DNA of 64,000 nt from CALVLD01 sp964467585 (lineage in GTDB: Bacteria > Bacillota > Clostridia > Christensenellales > CAG-138): positions 1-64,000 of the forward strand of contig CAYXRF010000001.1 of NCBI GenBank assembly GCA_964467585.1, given 5' to 3'. The notes under the pieces are model-generated. The model ran no database searches. It saw nothing but the letters and a program-made list of their open reading frames with translations, and was not told the origin of the DNA. Positions 9,101-17,040 of this stretch are shown one piece after another. The first letter of the stretch is position 1, and each line of letters opens with the position of its first letter. Position numbers and translations under genes: made by a program.

Positions 9101-9440
9101 AGTTTGCGGTGAGAACGGTCTGCTCATCGTTTTTGTTATCGTACAGAAAGTCAACGAAGCAGGAGCCCTCAGCGGAAATTACACCGTCCTGCTCACCAAA
9201 AAACGCAACGTCGTCGTCTGTAAGCCCAAGCGTTGAGATAAGGCGCAGGTCGTACATTTCGGAACGTGCAACATATGAACGACAGGCGTTCAGCATTGCC
9301 TTTTGAGTGACGCGAAGCCCCGCAAAAAAGCCAACGCCAAGAGCCACAATCGACATTATGGCAAGAAATCGCCCAAGCGTTTTTTTGACTTCACGGAGAT
9401 TGTTTATACTCCATGCGCTCAGTTTTTTGCGCTTTACCAC
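6150..9440 (-). CDS. FtsX-type ABC exporter permease with long extracytoplasmic coiled coil
   Basis: A 1096-residue permease of the MacB/FtsX superfamily. Order: an N-terminal helix (about 20-45), a long outside domain, two FtsX cores (three helices from about 580-700, and three at the C-terminus from about 960). Residues 255-545 are a predicted coiled coil made of near-identical heptads such as AQLDDAKAQLDDA; the heptads are visible as 21-base repeats near 8020-8080. It begins with GTG and overlaps the ATPase gene by 7 bases. In this group the complex usually moves lipids, peptides or acts as a mechanotransducer; the cargo here is unknown. The neighbouring acyltransferase and glycosyltransferase suggest an envelope-lipid role. 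Confidence 0.82.
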   Translation of the reverse strand: MVKRKKLSAWSINNLREVKKTLGRFLAIMSIVALGVGFFAGLRVTQKAMLNACRSYVARSEMYDLRLISTLGLTDDDVAFFGEQDGVISAEGSCFVDFLYDNKNDEQTVLTANSITTELNLLNITEGRMPSAPNECAADALRFDTEDIGTTVKLSSLNDESTLNSFAYTEYTITGLCTSVSYFNIERGTTSLGNGSVSGFIYIPRDGFALDYNMQIFLTLDVTGDIYSDEYNNAVSARTDAVYEQLNSRAELRQRSLYEQIDAQLLSAQDELDAAYASYNDEKASAEEQLAEAYQQLVDAYQLIIDGEGQLEDSEAQLAAAREQYYQALSEYNAGLDEYNASKAELDETFAELQSLLDDATAAIIHGINTYGDGDTINLRNTLEAYVNDLNALLAELDENDPMYDSVQQLIGSMQDVMDGLDGTETVDVLPILRLALLDARLAQGELNGFHSRAYAQLDAAKAQLDDAKAQLDDAYRQIKHGEAEIESGRAELDDAKEQYAAGMLEFEQSRISAMKQLRSAKRQLDDAQAELDAAKDKAYSIVPDLRCYTLDRRSNSGYACFESDSGIVSGISKVFPVFFFLVAALVCSSTMTRMVDEQRTLIGTYKALGYSHSRIVMKYIGYAGGAALLGCGIGYFFGLWLFPYAIWAAYGMLYNFGPISYVLDTDLAVLSVSVSLLCSVLTAWIACRNELAQMPAVLMRPKSPKAGKRVLLERIPFIWNRLRFLQKVSIRNIMRYKKRLFMMLLGISGCTALILTGFGIGDCISHLADDQFDEIMLFDYWVSFNSERSAADIEKFAEQTDGALNDIVYVTYDDYSFGTSSGDKQVYIVATGDSNVTNLVGLYHDGEQVPYPSDGTAILSNKAASLANISIGDTLTVKISETETRDITISGIFDNHIYNFIYMTDDTYAEIFNTRPVYKMAFASCVGDDYYGSAKLVKEADDVESVLVVQELRDRVSSMMTSMNYVVLLVILCASALALVVIYNLTYINITERAREIATKKVLGFYPKETYSYVFRENVVLTVLGAAIGLPMGTFLLRFVMSEIRIDMVSFNNTALPLSYVYAVVISIALTYIVNLLLRSKINKIDMADSLKSVE

Positions 9441-10138
9441 TCGATATCCTCCACGGGTGTGACCGAGGCGTTTTTATCCACGGAAACGATTGTGCCGCTT
9501 TTAACGCGGATGATTCTGTCCGCCATAGCCGCTATGGCGGAATTATGGGTTATGATAACGACAGTCATTCCGTCACTGCGGCATTTATCCTGAAGCAGCT
9601 TGAGAATTGATTTGCCGGTAAGATAATCCAACGCACCTGTCGGCTCATCGCAAAGAAGCAGCTTTGGACATTTTGCAATCGCTCTGGCAATTGCCACGCG
9701 CTGCTGCTCACCGCCGGAAAGCTGGGCAGGAAAATTTGACATACGTTCGCCCAATCCCACCTCTTTAAGGATCACGTCGGCAGGCACCGGGTTTTTTGTG
9801 AGCTGAGATGCAATCTCAACGTTTTCTCTTGCGGTAAGATTGGGAATGAGGTTGTAAAACTGAAATACAAAGCCGATATCGGTGCGCCTATATGAGGCGA
9901 GCTGTCGCTTGTTAAACTGCGTGACCTCCGCATCCCCCAGAAACACCTTGCCGTTCGTGGGCGTATCCATTCCCCCGAGAATATTTAAAAGAGTCGTTTT
10001 GCCCGCTCCGGACTGACCGACAATTACACAAAGCTCACCCTTTTCTATCTCAAAGGTGACGTCTCTAAGCGCGTCAATAACAACATCGCCCGTGCGATAT
10101 TGCTTGCCAACGTTTTCAAACCGAACAAAAGCGGGCAT
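9434..10138 (-). CDS. LolD/MacB-type ABC ATPase
   Basis: A 234-residue ATPase of the LolD/FtsE/MacB family that pairs with the FtsX-type permease encoded next. Walker A GQSGAGKT is at residues 41-48, the signature LSGGEQQR near 139, and Walker B LLLCDEPTGALD follows. The start MPAFVRFENVGKQYRTGD is typical, although it lies 94 bases inside the preceding acyltransferase frame. The long overlap suggests that the acyltransferase C-terminus has been extended or altered rather than that this start is wrong. Confidence 0.85.
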   Translation of the reverse strand: MPAFVRFENVGKQYRTGDVVIDALRDVTFEIEKGELCVIVGQSGAGKTTLLNILGGMDTPTNGKVFLGDAEVTQFNKRQLASYRRTDIGFVFQFYNLIPNLTARENVEIASQLTKNPVPADVILKEVGLGERMSNFPAQLSGGEQQRVAIARAIAKCPKLLLCDEPTGALDYLTGKSILKLLQDKCRSDGMTVVIITHNSAIAAMADRIIRVKSGTIVSVDKNASVTPVEDIEW

Positions 10139-10950
10139 AAAAGACCTCCGAATAAATCGCGGTCAGCGTTGCGTTTTACATAACTGACAACAGCGTAATC
10201 ACTGTATTTTTTTGCGGTGTCGCTTAAAAAACCGTACACATCGTCTCTAAGCTTCTGCCGCGATTCCTTTAAGGGAAGCGAAGCGTCGGGGTAAATAGGA
10301 TCGCTGATATAAACGGTTCTGCGCGGCTGCTTCATCCAATGCAAAAGCCCACGGCGATGCTGATACGTCACACAGACGGCAACCACAGGCTTGTTCCACA
10401 TGACGGGATATCTGAACGAACCCACCTTAAAGTCACGAACGAATGTGCAGTAGGGCCATATGTGCGCCTCGGGAAATATGCCGACAACTCTGTTACCGTC
10501 TATGCGGTATTTCATCGCATCCATAAAGGGCGGCATTCCGGACAGCTCCGAGGGTACAGGTATGGCGCCAAGCATCTGGATGAATGTGCGGAGACCCTTT
10601 ATAGACACTGTATCAGCGCTTACAAGTACCTGTGCCTTTTTGGGAAATGCCACAAGAGGCGACAGAAACGCGTCCGAAAAATGGGTGTGGTTGGCGTATA
10701 TAAAGTATCCCGTTTTGCGCAGCGACTTCAGTGCTTTTCGATTCTTGAAGCGAAAGCCGCATCCAATGCAGCAAAACGCCCATACAAGCGGAATCGCAAG
10801 AGCATAATACGAAAGCCATTCTCCGACCCTCCATAAAAAACCTGTGGGAGCAAACGGAAAATCCTTGGTAACGACCACCGGCTTGATAGACGTTCCCGCA
10901 AAATCGTCGTTAATGGAGTCGTCATAGTACACGGTTCTATGCTGCTTCAT
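10045..10950 (-). CDS. PlsC-type lysophospholipid/glycerolipid acyltransferase
   Basis: A 301-residue acyltransferase of the PlsC family, which transfers acyl chains to lyso-lipids at the inner membrane face. The catalytic motif H-x4-D is present as H88 to D93 (NHTHFSD), the glycerol-phosphate-binding motif as FPEA near 165, and a hydrophobic segment lies at about 45-62. The gene start overlaps the upstream glycosyltransferase stop by 4 bases. Its last 31 codons overlap the ATPase gene in another frame, and the tail after about residue 262 does not resemble the family, so the C-terminus may have been changed by a small indel or deletion. Confidence 0.75.
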   Translation of the reverse strand: MKQHRTVYYDDSINDDFAGTSIKPVVVTKDFPFAPTGFLWRVGEWLSYYALAIPLVWAFCCIGCGFRFKNRKALKSLRKTGYFIYANHTHFSDAFLSPLVAFPKKAQVLVSADTVSIKGLRTFIQMLGAIPVPSELSGMPPFMDAMKYRIDGNRVVGIFPEAHIWPYCTFVRDFKVGSFRYPVMWNKPVVAVCVTYQHRRGLLHWMKQPRRTVYISDPIYPDASLPLKESRQKLRDDVYGFLSDTAKKYSDYAVVSYVKRNADRDLFGGLLCPLLFGLKTLASNIARAMLLLTRLETSPLR

Positions 10951-12152
10951 GCCCGCGCAAACTCCTCAATCGACTCATCATCGCTTTCGTCAGCAGCCAT
11001 GGCAGCCTCCTCAGCGGCGCGATGAAGCTTGACGTTGTCAACAATCATACGCTCCATAGCGTCCATACAGACGTCAAAATCAAACTGCTTTGAGTAGCCC
11101 GCGTATGCATCGGAGCATTGCTTTCTTTCGGAGGGATGATCAAGCCACCAGTCTATCTTGTCCGCAAGATCATCGGAGTCGTTGCACCTGAACAGATTGC
11201 GCGGTCCCTGCGCAAAATAACGTGTCGCACTGCGCGGAGAATTGCAAATCACGGGAACGAGTCCGCACGAGATAGCCTCAAGACAGGCGATAGCCTCAAT
11301 CTCAATTTCTGCGGGATGAACGTACAAATCAGCATAGTTCAAAACCTCAACCATCTCCTGCCTCGTAAAAAACCTGAAAACGGGAGGATTCAAAAGCTTT
11401 TTGCCGTGCGCCTTAAGCTCATCCAAAAGAGGGCCGTCGCCGGCAAAAACCAACTGGATACTGTCCGCGTGCTTTGACTTGGCAACCGCATCGATAAGCA
11501 CACGATGGCTCTTCTCACGGCTGAACCTTCCCGTGAATAGAATAACGAATTTATCCTTATACTCAGACGGCTTTTCAGCAGGATGACGAACAAACGCCTT
11601 GTTGACCCCGTTGGAAATCACACGATGCTCGGTCTTTCGCCCAATTTCGGATTCAAACACATTGCAGATGAACTGCGACGGATAATGAATGCAGTCGCAA
11701 TAGCTGTAAACATACCTGTCAAAGGCTTTGTACACCGCTTTGTTTATCTTCGCGGAGTTCATCAGAAATATGTGATTGGTAAAGTTCTCCGCCTGACAAT
11801 GAAATCCCGCCGTTATGGGCAGATCCATGTCATAGGCAATTCTTACGGCTTGAGCCGAAAGAAAGAAAGGAGTCATAACGTGCAGCGCGTCCGCCCCCTC
11901 AAGCGCACGATGCAGTGTCTCCTCGTCAGAATGAGCGATGCATACGCCATTTTTGCTGACGTAGTCATTCAGAACACCAAAGTTAATCGTCCGTACAACA
12001 TAATAGTCCTTTTAGCCGAGATGCGCTTCATCAGGACAAACCACACGGACTGTGTGACCCTTGGCGCGCATGGAGCGAATAAGATTCATAGCGGCAATTG
12101 TAGTGCCGTTGTTTTCACGCCCCAGCACGTCGCAAACTACGGTAAGTGTCAT
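10947..12152 (-). pseudogene. GT4 glycosyltransferase interrupted by in-frame TAA
   Basis: A continuous 401-codon frame encodes a GT-B fold glycosyltransferase similar to family 4 diacylglycerol glycosyltransferases. The N-terminal Rossmann part starts MTLTVVCDVLGRENNGTT with a good AGGGGG ribosome-binding site. The C-terminal domain has FTGRFSREKSHRVLIDA, FAGDGP and the E-x7-E motif within EIEAIACLEAISCGLVP. Codon 47 is TAA (12012-12014), directly before KDYYVV, and the same frame continues flawlessly after it. This is a single nonsense change or a base error. Without readthrough only residues from the Met at 11876 on could be made, lacking the first strands. It heads an operon with the acyltransferase and ABC genes. 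Confidence 0.8.
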
Positions 12153-12440
12153 AATACCCCCTAAAATGTAAATGCCTGCTGTCATATCGTTGTTGACGCT
12201 GTGCCCCGAGCGGTATCACAATAGGAGGGAATCCAAAGGGAATATCACGATAAATATACCTTAAATAAATAAAATAACAGCGGAAACGCTAACCTATCGA
12301 ACGCAGCTTGGAAAAACAGCGCGGCAAATCACGCGAAAGCCTGCCGATAATCAGCCATGCGGCGGGATCTTTCAACCGATTTGTGAGCCAAATATAATCC
12401 GATATCACCTCCAAAAGTGTCTGCGATAACACTTTGTCAC
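12153..12440 (-). other. Long 5' leader of the envelope operon
   Basis: Between the minus-strand promoter at 12448-12476 and the glycosyltransferase ATG lies about 290 bases of leader. It holds a small stem (GTGT...ACAC) followed by a GGAGGT Shine-Dalgarno motif near 12405-12410, but no ATG is at a proper distance from it. The peptide frame after it (VISDYIWLTNRLKDPAAWL...) has no ATG and no recognised family. I see no riboswitch consensus. It could be a leader with a non-ATG peptide or the remains of a gene. Confidence 0.35.
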
Positions 12441-12447
12441 AATAATG

Positions 12448-12476
12448 ATTATAGTATTCATGTTGAAAAATGTCAA
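12448..12476 (-). promoter_or_regulatory. Consensus promoter of the envelope operon
   Basis: On the minus strand TTGACA and TATAAT are exactly 17 bases apart, a perfect sigma-A consensus. It fires leftward toward the glycosyltransferase operon and is divergent from the ytrA-type promoter 51 bases away. Confidence 0.82.
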
Positions 12477-12526
12477 CAATATTCGCAAAGACAACCCATA
12501 ATTTGCAATTTATTAACAAAGTGGTA

Positions 12527-12555
12527 TTGACAATGTGTTTGAGGCGTATTATCAT
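12527..12555 (+). promoter_or_regulatory. Promoter of ytrA-type regulator/ABC operon
   Basis: TTGACA and TATCAT are 17 bases apart. The sequence just downstream (GTATAACACAGTTAGTAC, 12555-12572) has matching outer triplets GTA/TAC and covers the likely start of transcription, which is where YtrA-type repressors bind. The dyad is imperfect, so the operator call is tentative. Confidence 0.75.
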
Positions 12556-12590
12556 GTATAACACAGTTAGTACATGAAAGGAGGCAACTC

Positions 12591-12992
12591 ATGATAACCA
12601 TTGACAAAATGTCGCGCGCGCCTCTTTACGAGCAGCTGGTTTCTCAGTTTGAGCTTGGCATACTGTCCGGAGAAATAACAGAGCAAGGTCAGCTTCCCCC
12701 GGTAAGAATGCTTTCGCAGCAGCTGGGAGTCAACCCAAACACTCTCCAAAGGGCGTATTCCGAGCTTGAGCGCAGGGGGCTGTGCTATTCGGTTCCGGGC
12801 AGCGGCCGGTTCATAACACGCGAGGCGTTGGAGACTCTGCACGGCAGGATGGATCGGGCGTCAACAGAGCTTGAAACGCTGCTGAATAAGCTCAAGCAGG
12901 AAAACGTTGACAAACAAAGGGTGCTCAGCGTTGTTGCGCGTGTTTTTTCCGAAGAGGATGCCACATTGAAAGACGAGGTGATCAACACATGA
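12591..12992 (+). CDS. GntR-family regulator, YtrA subfamily
   Basis: A 133-residue repressor. The N-terminal winged helix-turn-helix (about 10-75) has the family sequence PLYEQLVSQFELGILSGEI and the recognition region LSQQLGVNPNTLQRAYSELE. The C-terminus is a short helical dimerisation segment instead of a ligand-binding domain, as is usual for the YtrA subgroup. It is first in an operon with an ABC ATPase and a membrane protein, overlapping the ATPase gene by 4 bases. This is the usual arrangement for regulators controlling ABC exporters of cell-envelope-active compounds. The AAAGGAGG site 6 bases upstream supports the start. Confidence 0.9.
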   Translation: MITIDKMSRAPLYEQLVSQFELGILSGEITEQGQLPPVRMLSQQLGVNPNTLQRAYSELERRGLCYSVPGSGRFITREALETLHGRMDRASTELETLLNKLKQENVDKQRVLSVVARVFSEEDATLKDEVINT

Positions 12993-13888
12993 TAGAAGTC
13001 AAAAATCTCAGCAAGAAGTTTGATAATTTCTATGCGCTAAAGGGCATGAACTGCACGATACCGAACGGGTGCGTATATGGTCTTGTAGGTTCAAACGGTT
13101 CCGGTAAATCCACTTTTTTGCGGCTGGCAACAGGCGTGTATCGCGCCGACGAGGGAGAAGTCACGTTTGACGGGATTCCCGTTTATGACAATCCGCAGAC
13201 AAAAAAACGGATCGCGTATGTGTCGGACGACGTGTTCTTTTTGCCGCGTGCGTCCCTCAACCGTATGGCGGCAATGTATGCGGATATATATAAGGATTTC
13301 TCATACGAACGCTATAACAAGCTGACGGCAATGTTTCGTCTTAATCCGAACTGGATGCTGCAAACATTTTCAAAGGGGATGCGCAGACAGGCGGCAACGC
13401 TGCTTGCGCTTTCATGCATGGCGGATTATATGTTTTTTGACGAGACGTTCGACGGACTTGACCCTGTCATGCGCAATCTTGTAAAGAACCTTTTGTATTA
13501 TGACGTATGCGAACGCAAGGCAACGGTTGTAGTTACAAGCCATTCCCTGCGCGAGCTTGAGGATACCTGCGATCAGCTTGCTCTCCTCCACAAGGGCGGA
13601 GTCGTTTTTGAAAGCGACATATCCAACCTCAAGACTGCGTTGTTCAAGGTGCAGGTGGCGTTTGACCACGATTATGACCGCTCACTTTTTGACGGCTTGG
13701 ATATTAAAACCTTCAGCAAGCAGGGCAGCGTGTCGTCAATTATCGTAGGGGGCGACCGTGACGAAACAACCGCTAAGATAAAAGCGATGTCGCCTGTGCT
13801 GTTTGAGATACTGCCTCTTTCGCTGGAGGAGGTATTTGTTTACGAGATGGACGCACTTGGCTATGCGTTCAACGAAGTGCTTGACTGA
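12989..13888 (+). CDS. ABC exporter ATPase, YtrB/EcsA type
   Basis: A 299-residue ATPase. Walker A GSNGSGKST is at residues 34-42, the signature is the unusual FSKGMRRQ near 131, and Walker B reads MFFDETFDGLD. The last 80 residues form the C-terminal extension typical for ATPases whose permease is a separate polytopic protein. Start overlaps the regulator stop. Its partner is the 708-residue membrane protein encoded 17 bases downstream. In this family the systems often respond to or relieve envelope stress from antibiotics; the substrate here is not readable from sequence. Confidence 0.88.
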   Translation: MIEVKNLSKKFDNFYALKGMNCTIPNGCVYGLVGSNGSGKSTFLRLATGVYRADEGEVTFDGIPVYDNPQTKKRIAYVSDDVFFLPRASLNRMAAMYADIYKDFSYERYNKLTAMFRLNPNWMLQTFSKGMRRQAATLLALSCMADYMFFDETFDGLDPVMRNLVKNLLYYDVCERKATVVVTSHSLRELEDTCDQLALLHKGGVVFESDISNLKTALFKVQVAFDHDYDRSLFDGLDIKTFSKQGSVSSIIVGGDRDETTAKIKAMSPVLFEILPLSLEEVFVYEMDALGYAFNEVLD

Positions 13889-13905
13889 AGGGAGGCGAAC
13901 AAACT

Positions 13906-16032
13906 GTGAATAACGAGAGCTTTTTCCACAAGGGTTACTTCAAAGAGGTGTTTCGCGGGCTGAGGGTCGCGGGGCTTGTTTCCGGCGGGATACTCTGCCT
14001 TATGAGGCTGATACCGGCACTGTCGTCAATCGGGCTTAGCTCGCTCGGCTCGATATCAATGCCGGACGCAGGCGACATTGCAGGCAATTATTACGCCTTC
14101 ATAACAATAATGGGTGTGGTAATTACTTTTATGGCATTCGGATGGATGAACAAACGGTCGTCATGTGACTTTTATCATGCACTGCCGATACGCAGAACAG
14201 CAATGTACTTCACGTCCGCAATTGCAGCTATGGTGTGGCTGGCAATTGGCGTGACCGCCGCCTCTGCTGTCAATGTGCTGTCATACGCGATAATGGGGCT
14301 GCCGTTCAACTATCTTCTTTTCCTCTGCATATACATCAATATGCTGATCAGCATAATCGCTGTTGTGGGCGCTTCGGCAATTGCTGTGTCAATAGCGGGC
14401 AGCCGCTTTGTCAACATAATAGCTGCGCTTGCGATTATTTACATACCCAAGCTGCTTTTGATGGTGTTCGGATATTTTATCAGCGTTGAAAGCAATGGCG
14501 CACTTATGCCGGAGACAATGCTTTTTCTGTTTAACCCATCGTTCAACATACTGGCGACAATACCTTACGCAACGATTATTACGTTTATATCAAACGCAAC
14601 TCAAGCCGATTATGCAAATGTCTGGGCGATGCTGTACAGCCTGATTTACGCCTGCGGACTTGTTGTGCTTGGTTGGCGTGCATTTGTCTCCCGCAGGTCA
14701 GAGGCGGCGGGGATGCCCGTAACAAGCAAGCTGATGCAAACCGTTATTCGCTGTGCTGTCGGTATGCCGTTTTTGCTTGTGCTTGCGTTCTGCTTGACAC
14801 GCGGGGTAACAAGCGCCGGGGTGATATTCATACTGGTGCTGTTTTCGTTTATGTTCTATTGCCTTTATGAGCTTATTTCCACAAAAAGTGCAAAGAAGAT
14901 GGCAAAGTCAATGCCATGGTACCTTGTGTGCGTCGCGGTCGCAGTGATTTACATAGTGCTGCCTCATGCGATTGCAAAAGCGGAGCTTAACAGAGGCGTA
15001 ACGGCGGAGAGTATGAACGGCTTTTACATCGTTGATGCGGGCGACAACAGCGCGGGCGGAATACTGTCCGAATTGTTTAATGTGGAGCCGCAGAACAACT
15101 ATAACGCTATACTTGCGGAGGATGTGAAGATCACCGACGCCAACGGTATGGAAATTATCGCAAGCGCGTGCAAGGATGCTTGTGACAGTCTGTCGGATGA
15201 TTACATAGAGTCGGGTTACAGCTGCCAGATTGTCGTGCGTATCGATATGAAGCATGGCACGGACGTCTGGCGCAAGATAAAGCTTTCAGAAAACAGCTAT
15301 ACAAAGCTTTTGATGGCGCTTGAGCGCAACGAGGAGTATGCGCGGACAAAAACCGTAATGCCTCCCGCAAACGGTGCGTACTTCTACGTGTCGGGACTAA
15401 GCAGCGATGACGCATGCGAGATCGGAAAGCTTTATATTTCCGAGATGAACGCCCTTTCCGATAAGGAGCGTTACGATGCGATACAGCTTGGCGCAGCGGA
15501 ATACTATATTGAACATGATTCCGAAGCACAGTCCTTATTCAAAATCATCATATGCGGGGCAATGGGCGTGCACAATTATACGTGCAGCAATTCAGTCTCC
15601 CCGCTTTACACGCCCCAAACGTGCAAAAGATATATGGAGATGTGCAACCAAAGCTATAATGATGCAATCAATGCCATTGGCAACGGCATACGTCTTTGCG
15701 GCGGAGAGGATGAAAATTCGTTCTTCCACATGGATATTACCGTCCACGACGCAAACTCAAGCTATGGAGAATTATACGGAGCAATATACGTCAGCGCATA
15801 TACGTCTGACGACAACGCGCAGAGCCTCAGGCTGCTTGAGCTGCTCAAGCATGGCGAGCCGACAAGCGACCCTAACAATTATGTTATGCTGAGCATTCGC
15901 TATACCACGCCGAAAAACGTTCTCAACGGCGAAAAAACGATATATATAAGCCTAAGCGATGAGGATCTTGAGCTGCTTAACGAATACATCAACAGCATCA
16001 ACATGAATGGCATCGAGTATACCGGTTGGTAA
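13906..16032 (+). CDS. ABC exporter membrane subunit
   Basis: A 708-residue membrane protein starting with GTG (GGGAGG ribosome-binding site). Residues 20-345 hold about eight hydrophobic helices, with the cytoplasmic motif CDFYHALPIRRTAMYFTS that marks permeases of YtrA-regulated ABC systems. A large C-terminal domain (about 365-708) follows the last helix and is probably extracytoplasmic; I do not recognise its fold. It closes the three-gene operon, and an inverted repeat follows after about 125 bases. The large outer domain is unusual compared with the shorter YtrC/YtrD permeases and may bind the ligand. Confidence 0.75.
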   Translation: MNNESFFHKGYFKEVFRGLRVAGLVSGGILCLMRLIPALSSIGLSSLGSISMPDAGDIAGNYYAFITIMGVVITFMAFGWMNKRSSCDFYHALPIRRTAMYFTSAIAAMVWLAIGVTAASAVNVLSYAIMGLPFNYLLFLCIYINMLISIIAVVGASAIAVSIAGSRFVNIIAALAIIYIPKLLLMVFGYFISVESNGALMPETMLFLFNPSFNILATIPYATIITFISNATQADYANVWAMLYSLIYACGLVVLGWRAFVSRRSEAAGMPVTSKLMQTVIRCAVGMPFLLVLAFCLTRGVTSAGVIFILVLFSFMFYCLYELISTKSAKKMAKSMPWYLVCVAVAVIYIVLPHAIAKAELNRGVTAESMNGFYIVDAGDNSAGGILSELFNVEPQNNYNAILAEDVKITDANGMEIIASACKDACDSLSDDYIESGYSCQIVVRIDMKHGTDVWRKIKLSENSYTKLLMALERNEEYARTKTVMPPANGAYFYVSGLSSDDACEIGKLYISEMNALSDKERYDAIQLGAAEYYIEHDSEAQSLFKIIICGAMGVHNYTCSNSVSPLYTPQTCKRYMEMCNQSYNDAINAIGNGIRLCGGEDENSFFHMDITVHDANSSYGELYGAIYVSAYTSDDNAQSLRLLELLKHGEPTSDPNNYVMLSIRYTTPKNVLNGEKTIYISLSDEDLELLNEYINSINMNGIEYTGW

Positions 16033-16159
16033 ACCGCTTCGGGACAAGGGCATAGCTCTCAAGTATGATTGTCCAAAAAACTAATCGACAGCGGCACTTC
16101 TAAAAAAACGACTGCCGCTCGGCTTGAAAGGCATATGCCAAAACAAACAATAACAGCTG

Positions 16160-16200
16160 ACAAGCGCGGGGATGCAAAAACCAATTTGCCCCGCGCTTGT
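16160..16200. terminator. Convergent terminator hairpin
   Basis: A perfect 12-bp stem, ACAAGCGCGGGG with CCCCGCGCTTGT, encloses a 17-base loop between convergent genes. A weaker stem AGCGGCA/TGCCGCT lies at 16090-16119. T-runs are poor, so it may act as a bidirectional roadblock or 3' stabiliser. Confidence 0.6.
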
Positions 16201-16281
16201 GTTAATCTTACAGCAACAAAATGTTTGCAACGCCGCAACAATGCGGCAGTGCTGTATCCATCTCTTATTATACGGAAAAAA

Positions 16282-17004
16282 CTATACCCCCACGCACTCC
16301 CCGAGGACTGAGCCGATCGAATCGTGTATCACAGCATTGGCATAGCCGTCATATGGCGTGGAGCTTTTGTTAATCAACACAAGCCTGCTGCCGTGATAAT
16401 AGTCAATCAATCCGGCGGCGGGATAAACCTGAAGCGACGTCCCGCCCACAATCAGCATATCCGCCCTTGATATGTGCTTCATCGCTCCGGATAGAACATC
16501 GTAATCCAAGCCCTCCTCATAAAGAACAACATCGGGCTTTACCGTGCCGCCGCATTCGCAGCGGGGAACGCCCTTGCATGAGGCAACGAACTCGGCGTTG
16601 TAGAACCTGTGACACCTCATACAGTGGTTGCGCTGAATGGAGCCGTGCAGCTCATATACATTTTTACTGCCCGCCAATTGATGCAGCCCATCGATATTCT
16701 GTGTGGCTATGGCGGTGAGCTTGCCCTGCTGCTCAAGCCGTGCAAGCGCGTAATGCGCAGCGTTGGGCTTTGCGCCCTCAACCATCAAAAGAGAACGATA
16801 ATACTTGAAAAAAACCTCAGGGTTTTCATCAAAAAAGCTTCTCGAAAGCAGCACCTCCGGAGGATAGCCGTATTCGCGTATAGCCGCGAATATGCCGTTT
16901 TCACTGCGAAAATCAGGTATTCCGCTTTCGGTCGATACACCCGCTCCGCCTAAAAAAACAATGCGCTCGCTCTCTGAGAGCATTTGCTTCAGCTGCTCAA
17001 ACAT
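16282..17004 (-). CDS. NAD-dependent protein deacylase (sirtuin)
   Basis: A 240-residue class III deacylase that removes acyl groups from protein lysines using NAD, releasing nicotinamide and O-acyl-ADP-ribose. The NAD motif GAGVSTESGIPDFR starts at residue 20, TQNIDGLH lies near 100, and the catalytic His is in ELHGS near 119. The zinc ribbon Cys residues are in CMRCH and CKGVPRCECGG. The later motifs GTSLQVYPAAGL and LINKSSTPYD are typical of bacterial CobB-type enzymes. It starts 36 bases after the THEP1-like gene and is probably cotranscribed with it. Confidence 0.92.
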   Translation of the reverse strand: MFEQLKQMLSESERIVFLGGAGVSTESGIPDFRSENGIFAAIREYGYPPEVLLSRSFFDENPEVFFKYYRSLLMVEGAKPNAAHYALARLEQQGKLTAIATQNIDGLHQLAGSKNVYELHGSIQRNHCMRCHRFYNAEFVASCKGVPRCECGGTVKPDVVLYEEGLDYDVLSGAMKHISRADMLIVGGTSLQVYPAAGLIDYYHGSRLVLINKSSTPYDGYANAVIHDSIGSVLGECVGV

Positions 17005-17040
17005 CGAAGAACCCTCCTCAACAGAATGATGTATATATTA

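Noticed and set aside
12289..12564. A 91-residue minus-strand frame between the divergent operons
   Set aside because: Its start lies upstream of the consensus minus-strand promoter and inside the opposite promoter region, and no family is recognisable. I annotated the stretch as leader instead.
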